Under the pieces are notes generated by a model that was given only the letters and a program-made list of their open reading frames with translations, was not told the DNA's origin and did no database searches. A stretch of 31,497 nucleotides of DNA from an uncultured Eubacterium sp. (GTDB lineage: Bacteria; Bacillota; Clostridia; Lachnospirales; Lachnospiraceae), in assembly GCA_910583555.1 (NCBI GenBank), contig CAJTXO010000031.1:1-31497 (forward strand), written 5' to 3'. Position 1 is the first letter of the stretch. Every line of letters starts with the position of its first letter. Made by a program: the position numbers and the translations under genes. Below, piece after piece: positions 22,530 to 31,497 of the stretch.

Positions 22530-25500
22530 GAATAACCGCTATACGATCAACATACCGAAGTGGTATGCGGGCGAGAGCGTGAGCCTTACACTGTATGCGG
22601 ATCTGTGTGACAGGCGCGAGACAGGCATAATTCCCGTAACGGGTGAGCTGGTGCTAAAGGCGGACAATTTAGCTCAGGTTTCGGCAGCGGCATTATCGAT
22701 AAATCGCACGGGCTACCGCGTGACATACGACTCGGGCAGCGGCACGGGGAGCGCGCCGGAGGACCCTGCGATCCATGCGGAGGGCGACACGGTCACGCTA
22801 AAGGACAAACCGGCCGAGTTGAAAAAGGATGGACAGAACTTCTCCGGGTGGGGGGCGTCGGGCGGCGTGAATATCCGGGATAACAGTTTCACCATGCCCG
22901 GTTCTGACGTGGCACTGCAGGCACTCTGGGGCAGGGCGTATATCCAGAAGCGGACGAATACCGTGACGCAGGAGCCTACACGCCGGATGAGAAACAGGCA
23001 GGCAATTGGATATTCAAATGCATTTTATGCTACTGCATATAGAGATCACATACAATCCATCACATTTCTGAACACCAATGAAATGCCGGCCGAAGCGGTG
23101 GCGGTCTGGGATATCACAGATACAAACTTTGGGACAGCGGGTTCGGTCATGGCGGCGGTGGTCGTCAATGAAAGTGATGCAAGTAAATATGACCTTTACA
23201 TAGGTGCAAAGGGCGGTGTGGAAGCGCCTGTGAGTTCATCTAGTCTGTTTAGTGGTTTTTCCAGTCTGACGACAATAAAGGATGCCTCGAATTTTGATAC
23301 CTTGAATGTAACAAATATGAGAATGATGTTTGCTAATTGTAAAGCCTTGACAACGCTGGATCTAAGCGGGTGGGATACCTCGAATGTAACAAATATGGGG
23401 CAGACATTCTATTGGTGCGAGGTATTGACAACGCTGGATGTGAGCGGGTGGGATACCTCGAACGTGACAGATATGGGCAGTATGTTCGAGCGCTGCCTCG
23501 AATTAAAAACGCTGAATGTAAGCGGGTGGAATACCGGGAATGTAAAAAATATGCGGGAGATGTTCGATTGCTGCAGCGAATTAGTGACGCTGGATGTAAG
23601 CAGATGGAATACCTCGAACGTGACAAGTATGTACGGTACGTTCTACCATTGCGTCAAATTAGCGCCGCTGGATGTAAGCAGATGGGATACCTCGAACGTG
23701 ACAAATATGAATTATCTGTTCTATGATTGCAGTGCGTTGGAGACGCTGAATATAAGCAATTGGGAAACCGGGAATGTGACAGATATGGGAAGTCTGTTTT
23801 GCGGATGTGAAGCATTGACAACGCTGGGTGTGAGCAGGTGGGATACTTCGAATGTGACAAATATGCACGGTCTGTTTTATGAATGTAAAGCATTGACAAC
23901 ACTGGATCTAAGCGGGTGGGATACCGGGAATGTGACAGATATGAGCCATGTGTTTTATGGATGTGAAGTCTTGACAACGCCAAATATAAGCGAGTGGGAT
24001 ACCTCGGGCGTGACAGATATGGGGAATATGTTTTCGAATTGTAAAGCATTGACAACGCCGAATATAAGCGGGTGGGATACCTCGAATGTGACATCTATGA
24101 GATATATGTTTTATGGATGTAAAGCATTGACAACACCAAATATAAGCGGATGGGATACCGGGAATGTGACAAGTATGGCATTGATGTTCTACGGCTGCGA
24201 CGCCTTGACGACGCTGGATTTAAGCAGGTGGAATACCGGGAATGTGACATCTATGAGCAGTATGTTCGCTAACTGTGACAGATTGGCGACGCTGAATCTA
24301 AGCGGGTGGAATACCGGGAACGTGACCGTTATGGGAGGAATGTTTTATTGGTGCCTCAAATTAGAAACGTTGGATCTAAGCGGATGGAATACCGGAAACG
24401 TGACAAACATGGAGGAGATGTTTCGAAACTGCAGAGTATTAAAAGAGTTGGATCTAAGCGGATGGGATACCTCGAAGCTGACAAATATGAAAAGTATGTT
24501 CCATAGCTGTCTTGTGCCAGGTATAGGCACGGATCACTTAACCGTAGCAAATGGCTGTTCTGTTACAGATTGGAATACAAGTGCGTCAGCCGCCTTAACT
24601 GCGGTTACGGTCAGGGCGGTAGACGGCACGGTGCTTTATCAGGGAACAGCCACAGCCTCCCTGCGTGCAGCTGCTATGCCTGCCCGGCATGCGGACGGGA
24701 AGCAGATGCTGTCTGCGGAGGAAAGGCGGGAGACAGATTCCCCCACAGGGAAAACAGTAGAAGAAAATTCCTCCGACGAAAGAATATCGGAGGAAAAGGA
24801 ACTGTCGGGAAATGACATAACCTTGGAAGAGTCAACGGAACAAACGAAGGCAGCAGGGCAGACCCGTGAAACACGAGCCAATGAGGCCGCGGAACAAACG
24901 GGGGCGGAGAAGAGTCTAGATGCCCTCTCTGCCAGTGTGAAAAACGGTGTCACGGAGGGCGGAAGGCTTAGCCCGGGGCAGAAGGTCGAGTATGAGCTGG
25001 AGCTCCAGTACATCGGCGACGAGGGCGGCCGGAGCGGTGAGCTCGTTGTGACGGACAACATTCCCGCCGGCATGACGTACAACGGTGATGCGTCCGTCTC
25101 ATCCGTGCAGCGGATCGACGGCGGCATCGGGAACATTCTGGGAACGGTGACGATGTCGCCGACCTTGAGCGGCAATACGCTGACTTTCAAGGTGACAGGC
25201 CTGTCGGCGGGGGCAAAGATTCTGGTAACGTACTCATGTAACGCCCCGGCGTCTGAGCCTGCGGCATATACCGAGTACATCAATACGGCGAGCGTCAATG
25301 ACAGCGGTCTCACGGATGAGGCCGACCCCGTGCGGCACTATATGCAGAAAAAGCCTTCTGCCTTTTATGATGTAACCTATCGTTATTCGGGCAAAAATAT
25401 CCCGGACGGGGTAGCTGTGCCCGGACGCATGGGTGTGGCACAGGGTGGGTCCGTCACGCTGCCCATCCCCGAAGCAAACGGCTGGATCTTTAATGGCTGG

Positions 25501-25569
25501 AAAGCGAGCGGAACTGTCGTCAGCGGCACTTACACACTATCGGCAGATGGATGGCAAAGAGCATATTGA
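22480..25569 (+). CDS. Giant surface adhesin, part 2: InlB-type repeat, DUF285 (BspA) repeats, DUF11-like domain
   Basis: The natural sequence joins part 1 near 22525; an ATG at 22480 inside the overlap has no ribosome-binding site, so this is probably not an independent gene. Order of domains: an InlB B-type repeat (YRVTYDSGSG, FSGWGASGG), then 16 DUF285 units of 26 residues (bases 23293-24516), then a Glu/Thr-rich linker. A DUF11-like isopeptide or beta-sandwich domain follows (LSPGQKVEYELELQYIGDE, VTDNIPAGMTY), then another InlB-type repeat. The frame ends at 25569 after DGWQRAY, where sequence continues in the third frame. DUF285 repeats are typical of bacterial surface and host-contact proteins. 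Confidence 0.8.
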   Translation: MRMPICLPYLKAQKRYENNRYTINIPKWYAGESVSLTLYADLCDRRETGIIPVTGELVLKADNLAQVSAAALSINRTGYRVTYDSGSGTGSAPEDPAIHAEGDTVTLKDKPAELKKDGQNFSGWGASGGVNIRDNSFTMPGSDVALQALWGRAYIQKRTNTVTQEPTRRMRNRQAIGYSNAFYATAYRDHIQSITFLNTNEMPAEAVAVWDITDTNFGTAGSVMAAVVVNESDASKYDLYIGAKGGVEAPVSSSSLFSGFSSLTTIKDASNFDTLNVTNMRMMFANCKALTTLDLSGWDTSNVTNMGQTFYWCEVLTTLDVSGWDTSNVTDMGSMFERCLELKTLNVSGWNTGNVKNMREMFDCCSELVTLDVSRWNTSNVTSMYGTFYHCVKLAPLDVSRWDTSNVTNMNYLFYDCSALETLNISNWETGNVTDMGSLFCGCEALTTLGVSRWDTSNVTNMHGLFYECKALTTLDLSGWDTGNVTDMSHVFYGCEVLTTPNISEWDTSGVTDMGNMFSNCKALTTPNISGWDTSNVTSMRYMFYGCKALTTPNISGWDTGNVTSMALMFYGCDALTTLDLSRWNTGNVTSMSSMFANCDRLATLNLSGWNTGNVTVMGGMFYWCLKLETLDLSGWNTGNVTNMEEMFRNCRVLKELDLSGWDTSKLTNMKSMFHSCLVPGIGTDHLTVANGCSVTDWNTSASAALTAVTVRAVDGTVLYQGTATASLRAAAMPARHADGKQMLSAEERRETDSPTGKTVEENSSDERISEEKELSGNDITLEESTEQTKAAGQTRETRANEAAEQTGAEKSLDALSASVKNGVTEGGRLSPGQKVEYELELQYIGDEGGRSGELVVTDNIPAGMTYNGDASVSSVQRIDGGIGNILGTVTMSPTLSGNTLTFKVTGLSAGAKILVTYSCNAPASEPAAYTEYINTASVNDSGLTDEADPVRHYMQKKPSAFYDVTYRYSGKNIPDGVAVPGRMGVAQGGSVTLPIPEANGWIFNGWKASGTVVSGTYTLSADGWQRAY
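23293..24516 (+). repeat. DUF285/BspA-type tandem repeats (about 16 units of 78 bp)
   Basis: From 23350, fifteen consecutive 78-base units plus a partial first unit encode 26-residue repeats of the pattern TTLDLSGWDTSNVTNM followed by MF-xx-C. Nearly all units keep the W, N-V, M, F and Cys positions. DNA similarity between units is high, so copy number could change by recombination. Confidence 0.92.
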
Positions 25570-28500
25570 TCAAACCAAACGGCGGTGTCTGGTCGGGCAG
25601 CACGGACGAGTCCGTATGTGATTATACCGAAAATATCGGCAACATTGAAAAGCCGGTCATGGAGAGATTCACTTTTTGGAAGTGGTCGGAGGGTGCAGGT
25701 GACAGCATCTTTGCCAAAGTGCTGACGGCGAAATGGAATCCGGCAGTCGTCGCGGAGAATTTCTCTTACCATATATTAAAACCCGAATTGACGGCTGACA
25801 TCGCAAAGAAACTGGCGGACGTGGCGGCGGTTGATGCGGATGGAGATCCGACGGATGCCATTACCGTGAATGTAAAGCAGCTGGCGGACATACAGGCAGC
25901 ACGTTCCAATAAACAAAACGGCGATTTCCCGCTCACATTTTCCGTGGGCGGCGCTGAGAAGACAATCACGGTGACATTGTACGGTGCCTTTACAGTCAGC
26001 GCGCAGCATTACAGCGGAACTTACGACAGACAGGCCCACAGCGGTACGATTACTGTCAGCGGACTGGCGGATTACAGCATCAAATACCGTACGGAAGCAG
26101 ACGGCGCTTACGCGCTGGAAAAAGAGCCGTCCTATACAGACGCAGGCACCTACACCTATTATTACCAGGTCACGGAAGAGGGGAATGAAACAGAGGAGAA
26201 TCAGACAGCGGAGGGAAGCGTTACCGTAAGTATTGCCCCCAAATCCCTGACAGACGACAGCATTGTGGTCGAGGTCACGCCGAGCGAGACGGAATACAAA
26301 GCGGGAGAGGCCGTCACACCGGAGGTGACGGTAAAAGACGGGGATACCGTGCTCACAGAGGGAACAGACTACACACTGTCCGGCGACCTGACAAAGACAG
26401 ATATCGGTATTTACACGATTGCCGTGGCGGGCAGGGGCAATTATCAGGACAGTATCAATGTTACCTGGGAGATTACCCTGACGAAAATGAACGGCATCAC
26501 GGTAGACGGTTACGAGGGAAGCTATGACGGGGCAGAACACGGGATTTCGATCACACTGTCCGGCACGTCAGTGGGTGCAGCGGTCAAATACGGTACGTCA
26601 GTGGATAACTGCAGCCTTGGCGTGAGCCCGACCTATACGGATGCGGGCGAATACGTCGTTTACTATGAGATCGCAAAGGACGGCTATAAGACGGAAAAGG
26701 GCTCTGCCAAAGTTGTCATTCACAAAGCTGGACAGGAGGCACCGGACGTCTCAGCTGCCAATGAGACGATCAGGGGAAAAGCTGACGGGTCGATCGTGGG
26801 CGTTACTTCTGCTATGGAATACCGCATGGAGGGAGAGGATGCTTACAAGGCCATAGCAGGAACCGAGATCAAAGACCTGCCCTCCGGCACCTATTATGTG
26901 CGCTATCAGGCTACGAGAAATTACAGTGTTTCCCCGGATAAAAAGGTAGAAGTCGGTGGTGGCAGGATGCTGGCGGTAACACTTCCGGGCGAGACGGAGC
27001 AGAAAGGATACCGCATCACGGCGGACAGGGAAGAAGCGTGCTGGCATGAGAAGGTGACGTTAACCTTTGCCCTGGACAGCGGATATGACCCGGCAGAGAC
27101 GCGGATCGCCGTCACAAATGGCACATTGGCGAAAATAAGCGACACGAGTTATGAGATCACTGGTTTAGAAGCGGATACGGAGGTGACGGTAACGGTACGG
27201 GACACCACCGCTCCCGAAGGAAAAATCTCCATTTCAGATCGCGTGTTCTGGGAGGACATGAGATATGCCGACTGGGATATGATGTTTGTAAAAGGCGGCC
27301 AGACAGTCCAGATCACGGCCGCGGATGAGGGCGGAAGCGGCATCCGGTCGATCCGGTATGTGTATATCCACGAAAATTATTCGCAGGAGGAATTTGATGC
27401 CGCCAAAGACAGCATAGACTGGCAGGCATACAGTCAGCCTGTCGTGCTCGATAAAAAGTCTGGCTACGTGTATGCGGAGATTACGGATAACGCCGGGAAT
27501 GTGACATATATTTCCACGGATGAGCTGGTCAGGGATGACATAGATCCGGAAATCCGCGGCGTGGAGGACCAGAAGACGTATTGCGAGGCGCAGACGGTCA
27601 CTGTTACGGATGAGCACCTTGACACGGTAACAGTAAACGGGAAGGCGGTCACATTGACAGACGGAACATATGCGCTGGCGGCAGACGGCACAGTGTATAC
27701 CATTATCGCCACAGACAAGGCGGGCAATACTGCCAAAGTGACAGTCAAAGTAAACGACGGGCACACATTCCCGGAGCAGTGGACGGTGGAAAAAGAGCCC
27801 ACGGAGAAAGAGCCTGGCAGACAGTGTAAAATATGTGAAATATGCGGCATAAAGATATATCAGACGATCGATCCGACAGGAACCGCCCCAGACGATCCGA
27901 ATGCCGGGAAAATCGAGAAAGAGGTAATGGTGCTGCCCGGCGCGCCGGATACGGTACTGAACAATTCGAAGGCGGAACTGGCAGAAGTGTTGACGCCGGA
28001 GGAAAAGGCAGAAATAGACAAAGGCGTAGATGCCAAAATCTGGCTGGAGGTATCGCCAACAGGGGAGATTGCCCCGTCAGACCGCGAAAAAGTAGAAAAG
28101 GCGGCACAAGAGGTTGTAGGAACCGACACGGATGTGATGTATTTTGATGCCACCCTTTTCAAACGGGTAGGGGACGGCGAACAGATGTCGATCAGTGAAC
28201 CGGGCAGACCAATATCCGTTACCATTGTGATACCGGAGGAAATCCGCAATAAAGATGTGCTGATGGTAAGGAGTTATCGGATCATACGGCTGCATGAGGG
28301 GGAGACCGACGTCATTGAAGGGACATACGACGAGGAAACGGCGGAATTTACATTTGAAAGCGACAAATTCTCCACCTATGCCATCTGCTTCAAAGATACA
28401 CCGAGGCAGGCGGAGCCGACGCCTACGCCGGAGCCAACACAGACGACGCCGGATCCGACGACGCCGAATCCGACGCCAGATGAAACGCAGACGCCGTCAA

Positions 28501-29267
28501 ACCCGACACCCGCGCCGGGAGAGACGATGCGGCCGGGAACTCCTGTGCCGACACCAGTGGAAACAACACAGCCGGGAACAGCAACGCCAGTACCGGGCGC
28601 GACGACGCAACCAGGGGATGCGACGCAGCCGGGAATAGCGACATCTACACCTGTGCCTAATGAAGACGGACAGACCGGGAACCAAATTGAGAAGAGAAAG
28701 GATTTATCCATTCTTCTGGCGGTCGGAAAGCAAAAGGGCAAAAACAGCATCGGGCTGACATGGTTGAAGTGTAAAGGTGCGTCCGGTTATGAAGTTTACT
28801 GGTCATACTGCGACGGCAAGAAAAATTATCAGAAATTATCGACGGTAAAGGCATCGGGAAAACGCGCATTCGTCCATAAGAAGTTAAAGGTGGACAGAGC
28901 TTATAAGTATTATATCGCCGCTTACAAGATGGAGGATGGGAAAAAGCAGTATATCGCGAAGTCCCCAAACATCCATGTGGCGATGAAATATGAGAAGCGT
29001 ACCAATGTAAAGACGATTGCCGTAAACAAAGCCAAAGTGACACTCAGGCTGAAAAATAAGTTCCAGATCAGGTCGAAAACTACCTTGTGGAACAAAAAGA
29101 AGAAAGTCCTGAAGCATGTGGAGGCTTTGCGGTATTACACCGGAAATAAAAAAGTGGCGACGGTAAGCAAAAACGGCAGGATTACCGCGAAAGGGAAAGG
29201 AACTTGTACGGTATATGTCATCGTCAACAATGGTGTGGCAAGGAGGATCAAAGTAAGAGTGAAATAG
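25551..29267 (+). CDS. Giant surface adhesin, part 3: Ig-like/MBG domains, Pro-Thr stalk, C-terminal Fn3/Big_2-like domains
   Basis: This 1238-codon frame is in the same phase as part 1. Its ATG at 25551 lacks a good ribosome-binding site and lies in the overlap with part 2. The sequence continues the adhesin with MBG-like beta domains (YSGTYDRQAHSGTITVSGL, SYTDAGTYTYYYQVTEEG; again near 26510), an Ig-like region ending in a CKICEICG Cys cluster, and a Pro/Thr-rich stalk (28400-28670). The end is an Fn3-like domain (KCKGASGYEVYWSYCDGKK) and a Big_2-like domain (NKKVATVSKNGRITAKGKG). There is no LPxTG-type signal or C-terminal membrane helix, so any wall attachment must be non-covalent or the protein is released. 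Confidence 0.8.
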   Translation: MAKSILIKPNGGVWSGSTDESVCDYTENIGNIEKPVMERFTFWKWSEGAGDSIFAKVLTAKWNPAVVAENFSYHILKPELTADIAKKLADVAAVDADGDPTDAITVNVKQLADIQAARSNKQNGDFPLTFSVGGAEKTITVTLYGAFTVSAQHYSGTYDRQAHSGTITVSGLADYSIKYRTEADGAYALEKEPSYTDAGTYTYYYQVTEEGNETEENQTAEGSVTVSIAPKSLTDDSIVVEVTPSETEYKAGEAVTPEVTVKDGDTVLTEGTDYTLSGDLTKTDIGIYTIAVAGRGNYQDSINVTWEITLTKMNGITVDGYEGSYDGAEHGISITLSGTSVGAAVKYGTSVDNCSLGVSPTYTDAGEYVVYYEIAKDGYKTEKGSAKVVIHKAGQEAPDVSAANETIRGKADGSIVGVTSAMEYRMEGEDAYKAIAGTEIKDLPSGTYYVRYQATRNYSVSPDKKVEVGGGRMLAVTLPGETEQKGYRITADREEACWHEKVTLTFALDSGYDPAETRIAVTNGTLAKISDTSYEITGLEADTEVTVTVRDTTAPEGKISISDRVFWEDMRYADWDMMFVKGGQTVQITAADEGGSGIRSIRYVYIHENYSQEEFDAAKDSIDWQAYSQPVVLDKKSGYVYAEITDNAGNVTYISTDELVRDDIDPEIRGVEDQKTYCEAQTVTVTDEHLDTVTVNGKAVTLTDGTYALAADGTVYTIIATDKAGNTAKVTVKVNDGHTFPEQWTVEKEPTEKEPGRQCKICEICGIKIYQTIDPTGTAPDDPNAGKIEKEVMVLPGAPDTVLNNSKAELAEVLTPEEKAEIDKGVDAKIWLEVSPTGEIAPSDREKVEKAAQEVVGTDTDVMYFDATLFKRVGDGEQMSISEPGRPISVTIVIPEEIRNKDVLMVRSYRIIRLHEGETDVIEGTYDEETAEFTFESDKFSTYAICFKDTPRQAEPTPTPEPTQTTPDPTTPNPTPDETQTPSNPTPAPGETMRPGTPVPTPVETTQPGTATPVPGATTQPGDATQPGIATSTPVPNEDGQTGNQIEKRKDLSILLAVGKQKGKNSIGLTWLKCKGASGYEVYWSYCDGKKNYQKLSTVKASGKRAFVHKKLKVDRAYKYYIAAYKMEDGKKQYIAKSPNIHVAMKYEKRTNVKTIAVNKAKVTLRLKNKFQIRSKTTLWNKKKKVLKHVEALRYYTGNKKVATVSKNGRITAKGKGTCTVYVIVNNGVARRIKVRVK

Positions 29268-29939
29268 GGAAGCTTTTAATCCTATTTTATCTTTGTGTAC
29301 GCAAGGAACTAGATGCTGCCAGACGGGATTAGCCGACTGGCAGCATTTAGCATTAGGAAGTCTCGCCGGTTACTTCGATGACATTATGATCAGGGTAGGT
29401 GAGGTGGAAGTATTGATATGTCAGTTTCGTCCATATTTCCCAGCAGAATCGTGTCGGTTGAAATGTTGAACAACCCGCAGTTGCAAAAAAATTATTTCGT
29501 CTTTGTGAAAAACAGATGATAAAAAAGGAAATGTTTCTATACTTATATATATGATCAATTTGAAGTTTTAATCACGACAATAGATTTGGATTTTTCTGAT
29601 GGAGCAATTGCTGCAGGAACAACAAAAAAATTTACTGATTATGGACTTGGATATAATCAATTTAGGGACGATCATAATCAATTATACACTATTAAATTCG
29701 ATGATATGATATTTAAGTATGAGATTGAACGAGTGAATTTTACTGATGGGTATAAATTAGAACTATAAAAGGCTATAACGGTATATGCGTCACGGATGGG
29801 CCATATCGTAGAAAATGACAGGGGCGGGTCTGTTCCCGTGGTCAATGAACCTTTTTGCAAACTGCTGGAAGTCTGAATAAATGAAGTTGATTAGAACTGG
29901 AGCAAATCTGTTACTATCATACAGGTTGGTTCCAGTTTT
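29268..29939. other. 672-base interval with a hairpin and unidentified coding debris
   Basis: A 10-bp hairpin, ATGCTGCCAG (29313-29322) with CTGGCAGCAT (29337-29346), follows the adhesin and may end its transcript, though the T-tract is poor. Bases 29400-29880 hold short protein-like stretches in different frames (NVEQPAVAKKLFRL, DQFEVLITTIDLDFSDGAIA, GYNQFRDDHNQLYTIKFDD, RMGHIVENDRGGSVPVVNEP) that look like decayed genes. A 60-codon frame begins at TTG 29586 but is open further upstream with no start signal. No family recognised. Confidence 0.5.
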
Positions 29940-29941
29940 TT
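29895..29941 (+). terminator. Intrinsic terminator facing the nucleoside phosphorylase gene
   Basis: AACTGGA (29895-29901) pairs with TCCAGTT (29931-29937), with extra CTGT/ACAG pairing inside, followed by a T-run. It would stop plus-strand transcripts from the adhesin side before the convergent gene. Confidence 0.6.
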
Positions 29942-30704
29942 ATAGGTCCGTTACCGCCTCCATAGCAATTCTCATTGCCGCCGCAAAAAAATCATTTCCC
30001 CAATTCCGTATATCATGAGACTCGATATCAGCTAAAGAATCTGCGGTAAAAAGTACTTGCCCAAATGAGATCCCTCTCATTTTTGCGCAGGCCGCCATCG
30101 AGGCGCATTCCATTTCCACAACGGAATAGCCTTCTGCTTTTCGATACTGGACCATTTCTTTTGTCTCTCTGTAAAAGCCGTCGGTCGTCCATGTTTTGCA
30201 GGTTTTATAGTTCGCTCCTGCCTGTTCGAGCACGCGGCAGATCGCTTTCACAGGCTGGGAGTCCAATTCGATTTCCCGTGATGGAGGTAGATAATGATAG
30301 GATGTTCCTTCCTGTCTCAGCGCGGTGGTCGGAATATAAAAGGAGCCCTCCGTATCTTCGACTAATGCGCCACAGCATCCGGCCGCTATGATTTCCTTTA
30401 CGCCGCCTGCAATTAGTTGTTCCATGATCTGGACAGCGCCGGCTCCGCCGAGAGGCGCCTGTACAAATGCAATGTCAATATCATTGATCTTCGTTTTATA
30501 AACATGGAATTCCTTCGTGACATTGATAAATGTTCCGACGATCTCGCATTCATGTTCAGCCACAAAGTCCTGTATTTCCGGCTCCATAAATAGCATGACT
30601 GCTTTTTGGGGAAAGTGGTAGTCGGAATGATGTCCTGGCATGATCACAGCATTTTGCTCTGTATCAAATTCCAGTATCGGATATTCGTTTTTGAGTATTG
30701 CCAT
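29940..30704 (-). CDS. Nucleoside phosphorylase (PNP/uridine phosphorylase family)
   Basis: The 254-residue cytoplasmic enzyme belongs to the trimeric/hexameric phosphorylase fold family that cleaves nucleosides with phosphate to a base and a pentose 1-phosphate. Visible features are APLGGAGAVQIMEQLIAGG, the phosphate and ribose region IIAAGCCGAL, the TTDGFYRE segment, and YSVVEMECASMAACAKMRG with the ribose-binding Met-Glu pair typical of uridine phosphorylase-like members. Substrate choice between uridine and purine nucleosides cannot be settled from sequence. The ATG at 30704 follows AAAGGAG. It lies 35 bases after the ferritin/DUF402 chimera on the same strand and probably shares its transcript. 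Confidence 0.9.
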   Translation of the reverse strand: MAILKNEYPILEFDTEQNAVIMPGHHSDYHFPQKAVMLFMEPEIQDFVAEHECEIVGTFINVTKEFHVYKTKINDIDIAFVQAPLGGAGAVQIMEQLIAGGVKEIIAAGCCGALVEDTEGSFYIPTTALRQEGTSYHYLPPSREIELDSQPVKAICRVLEQAGANYKTCKTWTTDGFYRETKEMVQYRKAEGYSVVEMECASMAACAKMRGISFGQVLFTADSLADIESHDIRNWGNDFFAAAMRIAMEAVTDL

Positions 30705-30739
30705 ATTACCTGACTCCTTTGCATATCATACTGGGAATT

Positions 30740-31321
30740 TTATTTCCGCTTTGCCAGTACCTCCCGACACATCCTGACCGGCTCGCCGTCCGCGATCCTG
30801 TCCTCGACGATCTGCCTTATATTTGCGCACCACTGATCTATTTGTGAAATATCGGAACAAAGATCTTTCAGTATTTTCTCACCTTCCATCAACGCGGCGT
30901 CGTACTGTTCCTTTGCGAGTTCCCCCGATTCGTATGCCGCGTCCAATTCATCACGATCATCTACTTTCACATCTCCTTCCGGGGTAAAGATCACGTCCCA
31001 ATATTTATCGATAAATACGGCGATTCCATCTTCACCATATTCCACCCCTTCTGTCACAAACAATTCATCATTTAGCATCTGCTTACACATCGTTTTCAAT
31101 AATTCAGAATGAGTGGCGTTGGAAAATGCTGTATAATAGGATAATGTGATCATCTCTGCCATGACTAATATCGTAACTTCACATTCCAGTCCCATCAATT
31201 TTCTCAACATTCTGAAAATAGTATCAATCCACATGGTATTTTCGGGTTTTATGCCGTAAATGTCCAAGTATCTTTTTAACGTTTGTGAGTGCCGGTTCTC
31301 TTCTAAAATAAACCAGTTCAT
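30740..31321 (-). pseudogene. Chimera of a ferritin-like fragment and a DUF402 C-terminus
   Basis: Residues 1-86 (MNWFILEENRHSQTLKRYLD, then AEMITLSYYTAFSNATHSEL) look like the middle of a ferritin-like four-helix protein with EExxH-type ligands. From about residue 88 the sequence (GEDGIAVFIDKYWDVIFTPE, DVKVDDRDELDAAYESGELA) is the C-terminal part of a DUF402 protein. The ATG at 31321 is internal: protein-like sequence SKKFAAQDHYNEYEEI continues upstream in frame, back to a stop at about 31394, with no start codon. A TTG at 31380 with GAGG would reach this frame if one A were restored in the A6 run near 31361-31366. Both parents are incomplete, so it is probably a deletion fusion. Confidence 0.65.
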
Positions 31322-31392
31322 GATCTCTTCGTATTCGTTATAATGATCCTGCGCAGCAAATTTTTTACTGTTTTCCTCAAATGTGTTCCTCT

Positions 31393-31421
31393 ATTGTATG
31401 ATATTAATACACATTTTTCAA
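31393..31421 (-). promoter_or_regulatory. Promoter upstream of the ferritin-like fragment
   Basis: On the minus strand, TTGAAA (31421-31416), a 17-base spacer and TACAAT (31398-31393). It is followed by GAGG and a TTG at 31380, which suggests the original gene start was preserved. Confidence 0.6.
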
Positions 31422-31497
31422 GTATTATGTGTCATTTCTAATTCAAGCTTATTATACAACAAAAACAACCTGATTGGTAGACTTTTTCAATATTTTT

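Overview
The window looks like a mid-GC chromosome segment of a Gram-positive anaerobe of the class Clostridia, most likely family Lachnospiraceae. This is inferred from gene content: a rex-acpS-nnr-alr-mazF cluster, pdxS-pdxT, a DUF3793 gene, a cytoplasmic PAS chemoreceptor, class B sortase with an SPQTG substrate, and BspA-type (DUF285) surface repeats. No rRNA or tRNA gene was seen.

Bases 1-833 are the leader-distal end of a type I-C CRISPR array (13 repeats, 12 spacers); the leader and cas genes would lie off the left edge. Bases 973-15310 are an ordinary, well-kept region. It has hisD with its own promoter and a possible leader attenuator, a cyclophilin divergent from rex, a six-gene operon (rex, coiled-coil protein, acpS, nnr, alr, mazF) ending at a strong terminator, and pdxST on the opposite strand. 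These are followed by a histidine phosphatase with rlmH, a PIN-domain pseudogene, an alpha-toroid-like hypothetical, a DUF3793 gene and a soluble chemoreceptor.

Bases 15541-29267 are cell-surface territory. A secreted beta-helix protein with 30 six-residue TEKPK-type repeats ends in an SPQTGG sorting signal, and the next gene, 1 base downstream, is a class B sortase that probably anchors it. Further on, one very large adhesin (signal peptide, vWA-like domain, 16 DUF285 repeats, Ig-like domains) is spread over three overlapping ORFs separated by two single-base frame changes.

Between and after these modules the DNA is full of gene debris: an iron-alcohol-dehydrogenase tail fused in frame to a MarR tail, a LytTR response regulator with an amber stop and no N-terminus, a probable A-run frameshift in a hypothetical gene, and a ferritin-like fragment fused to a DUF402 tail. 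The best candidates for a second look are the sortase/substrate pair, the broken giant adhesin, the chain of chimeric fragments, the hisD leader and the MazF toxin without an adjacent antitoxin. No clearly new multi-gene system was recognised. The right end holds a nucleoside phosphorylase and the ferritin/DUF402 chimera, both on the minus strand.
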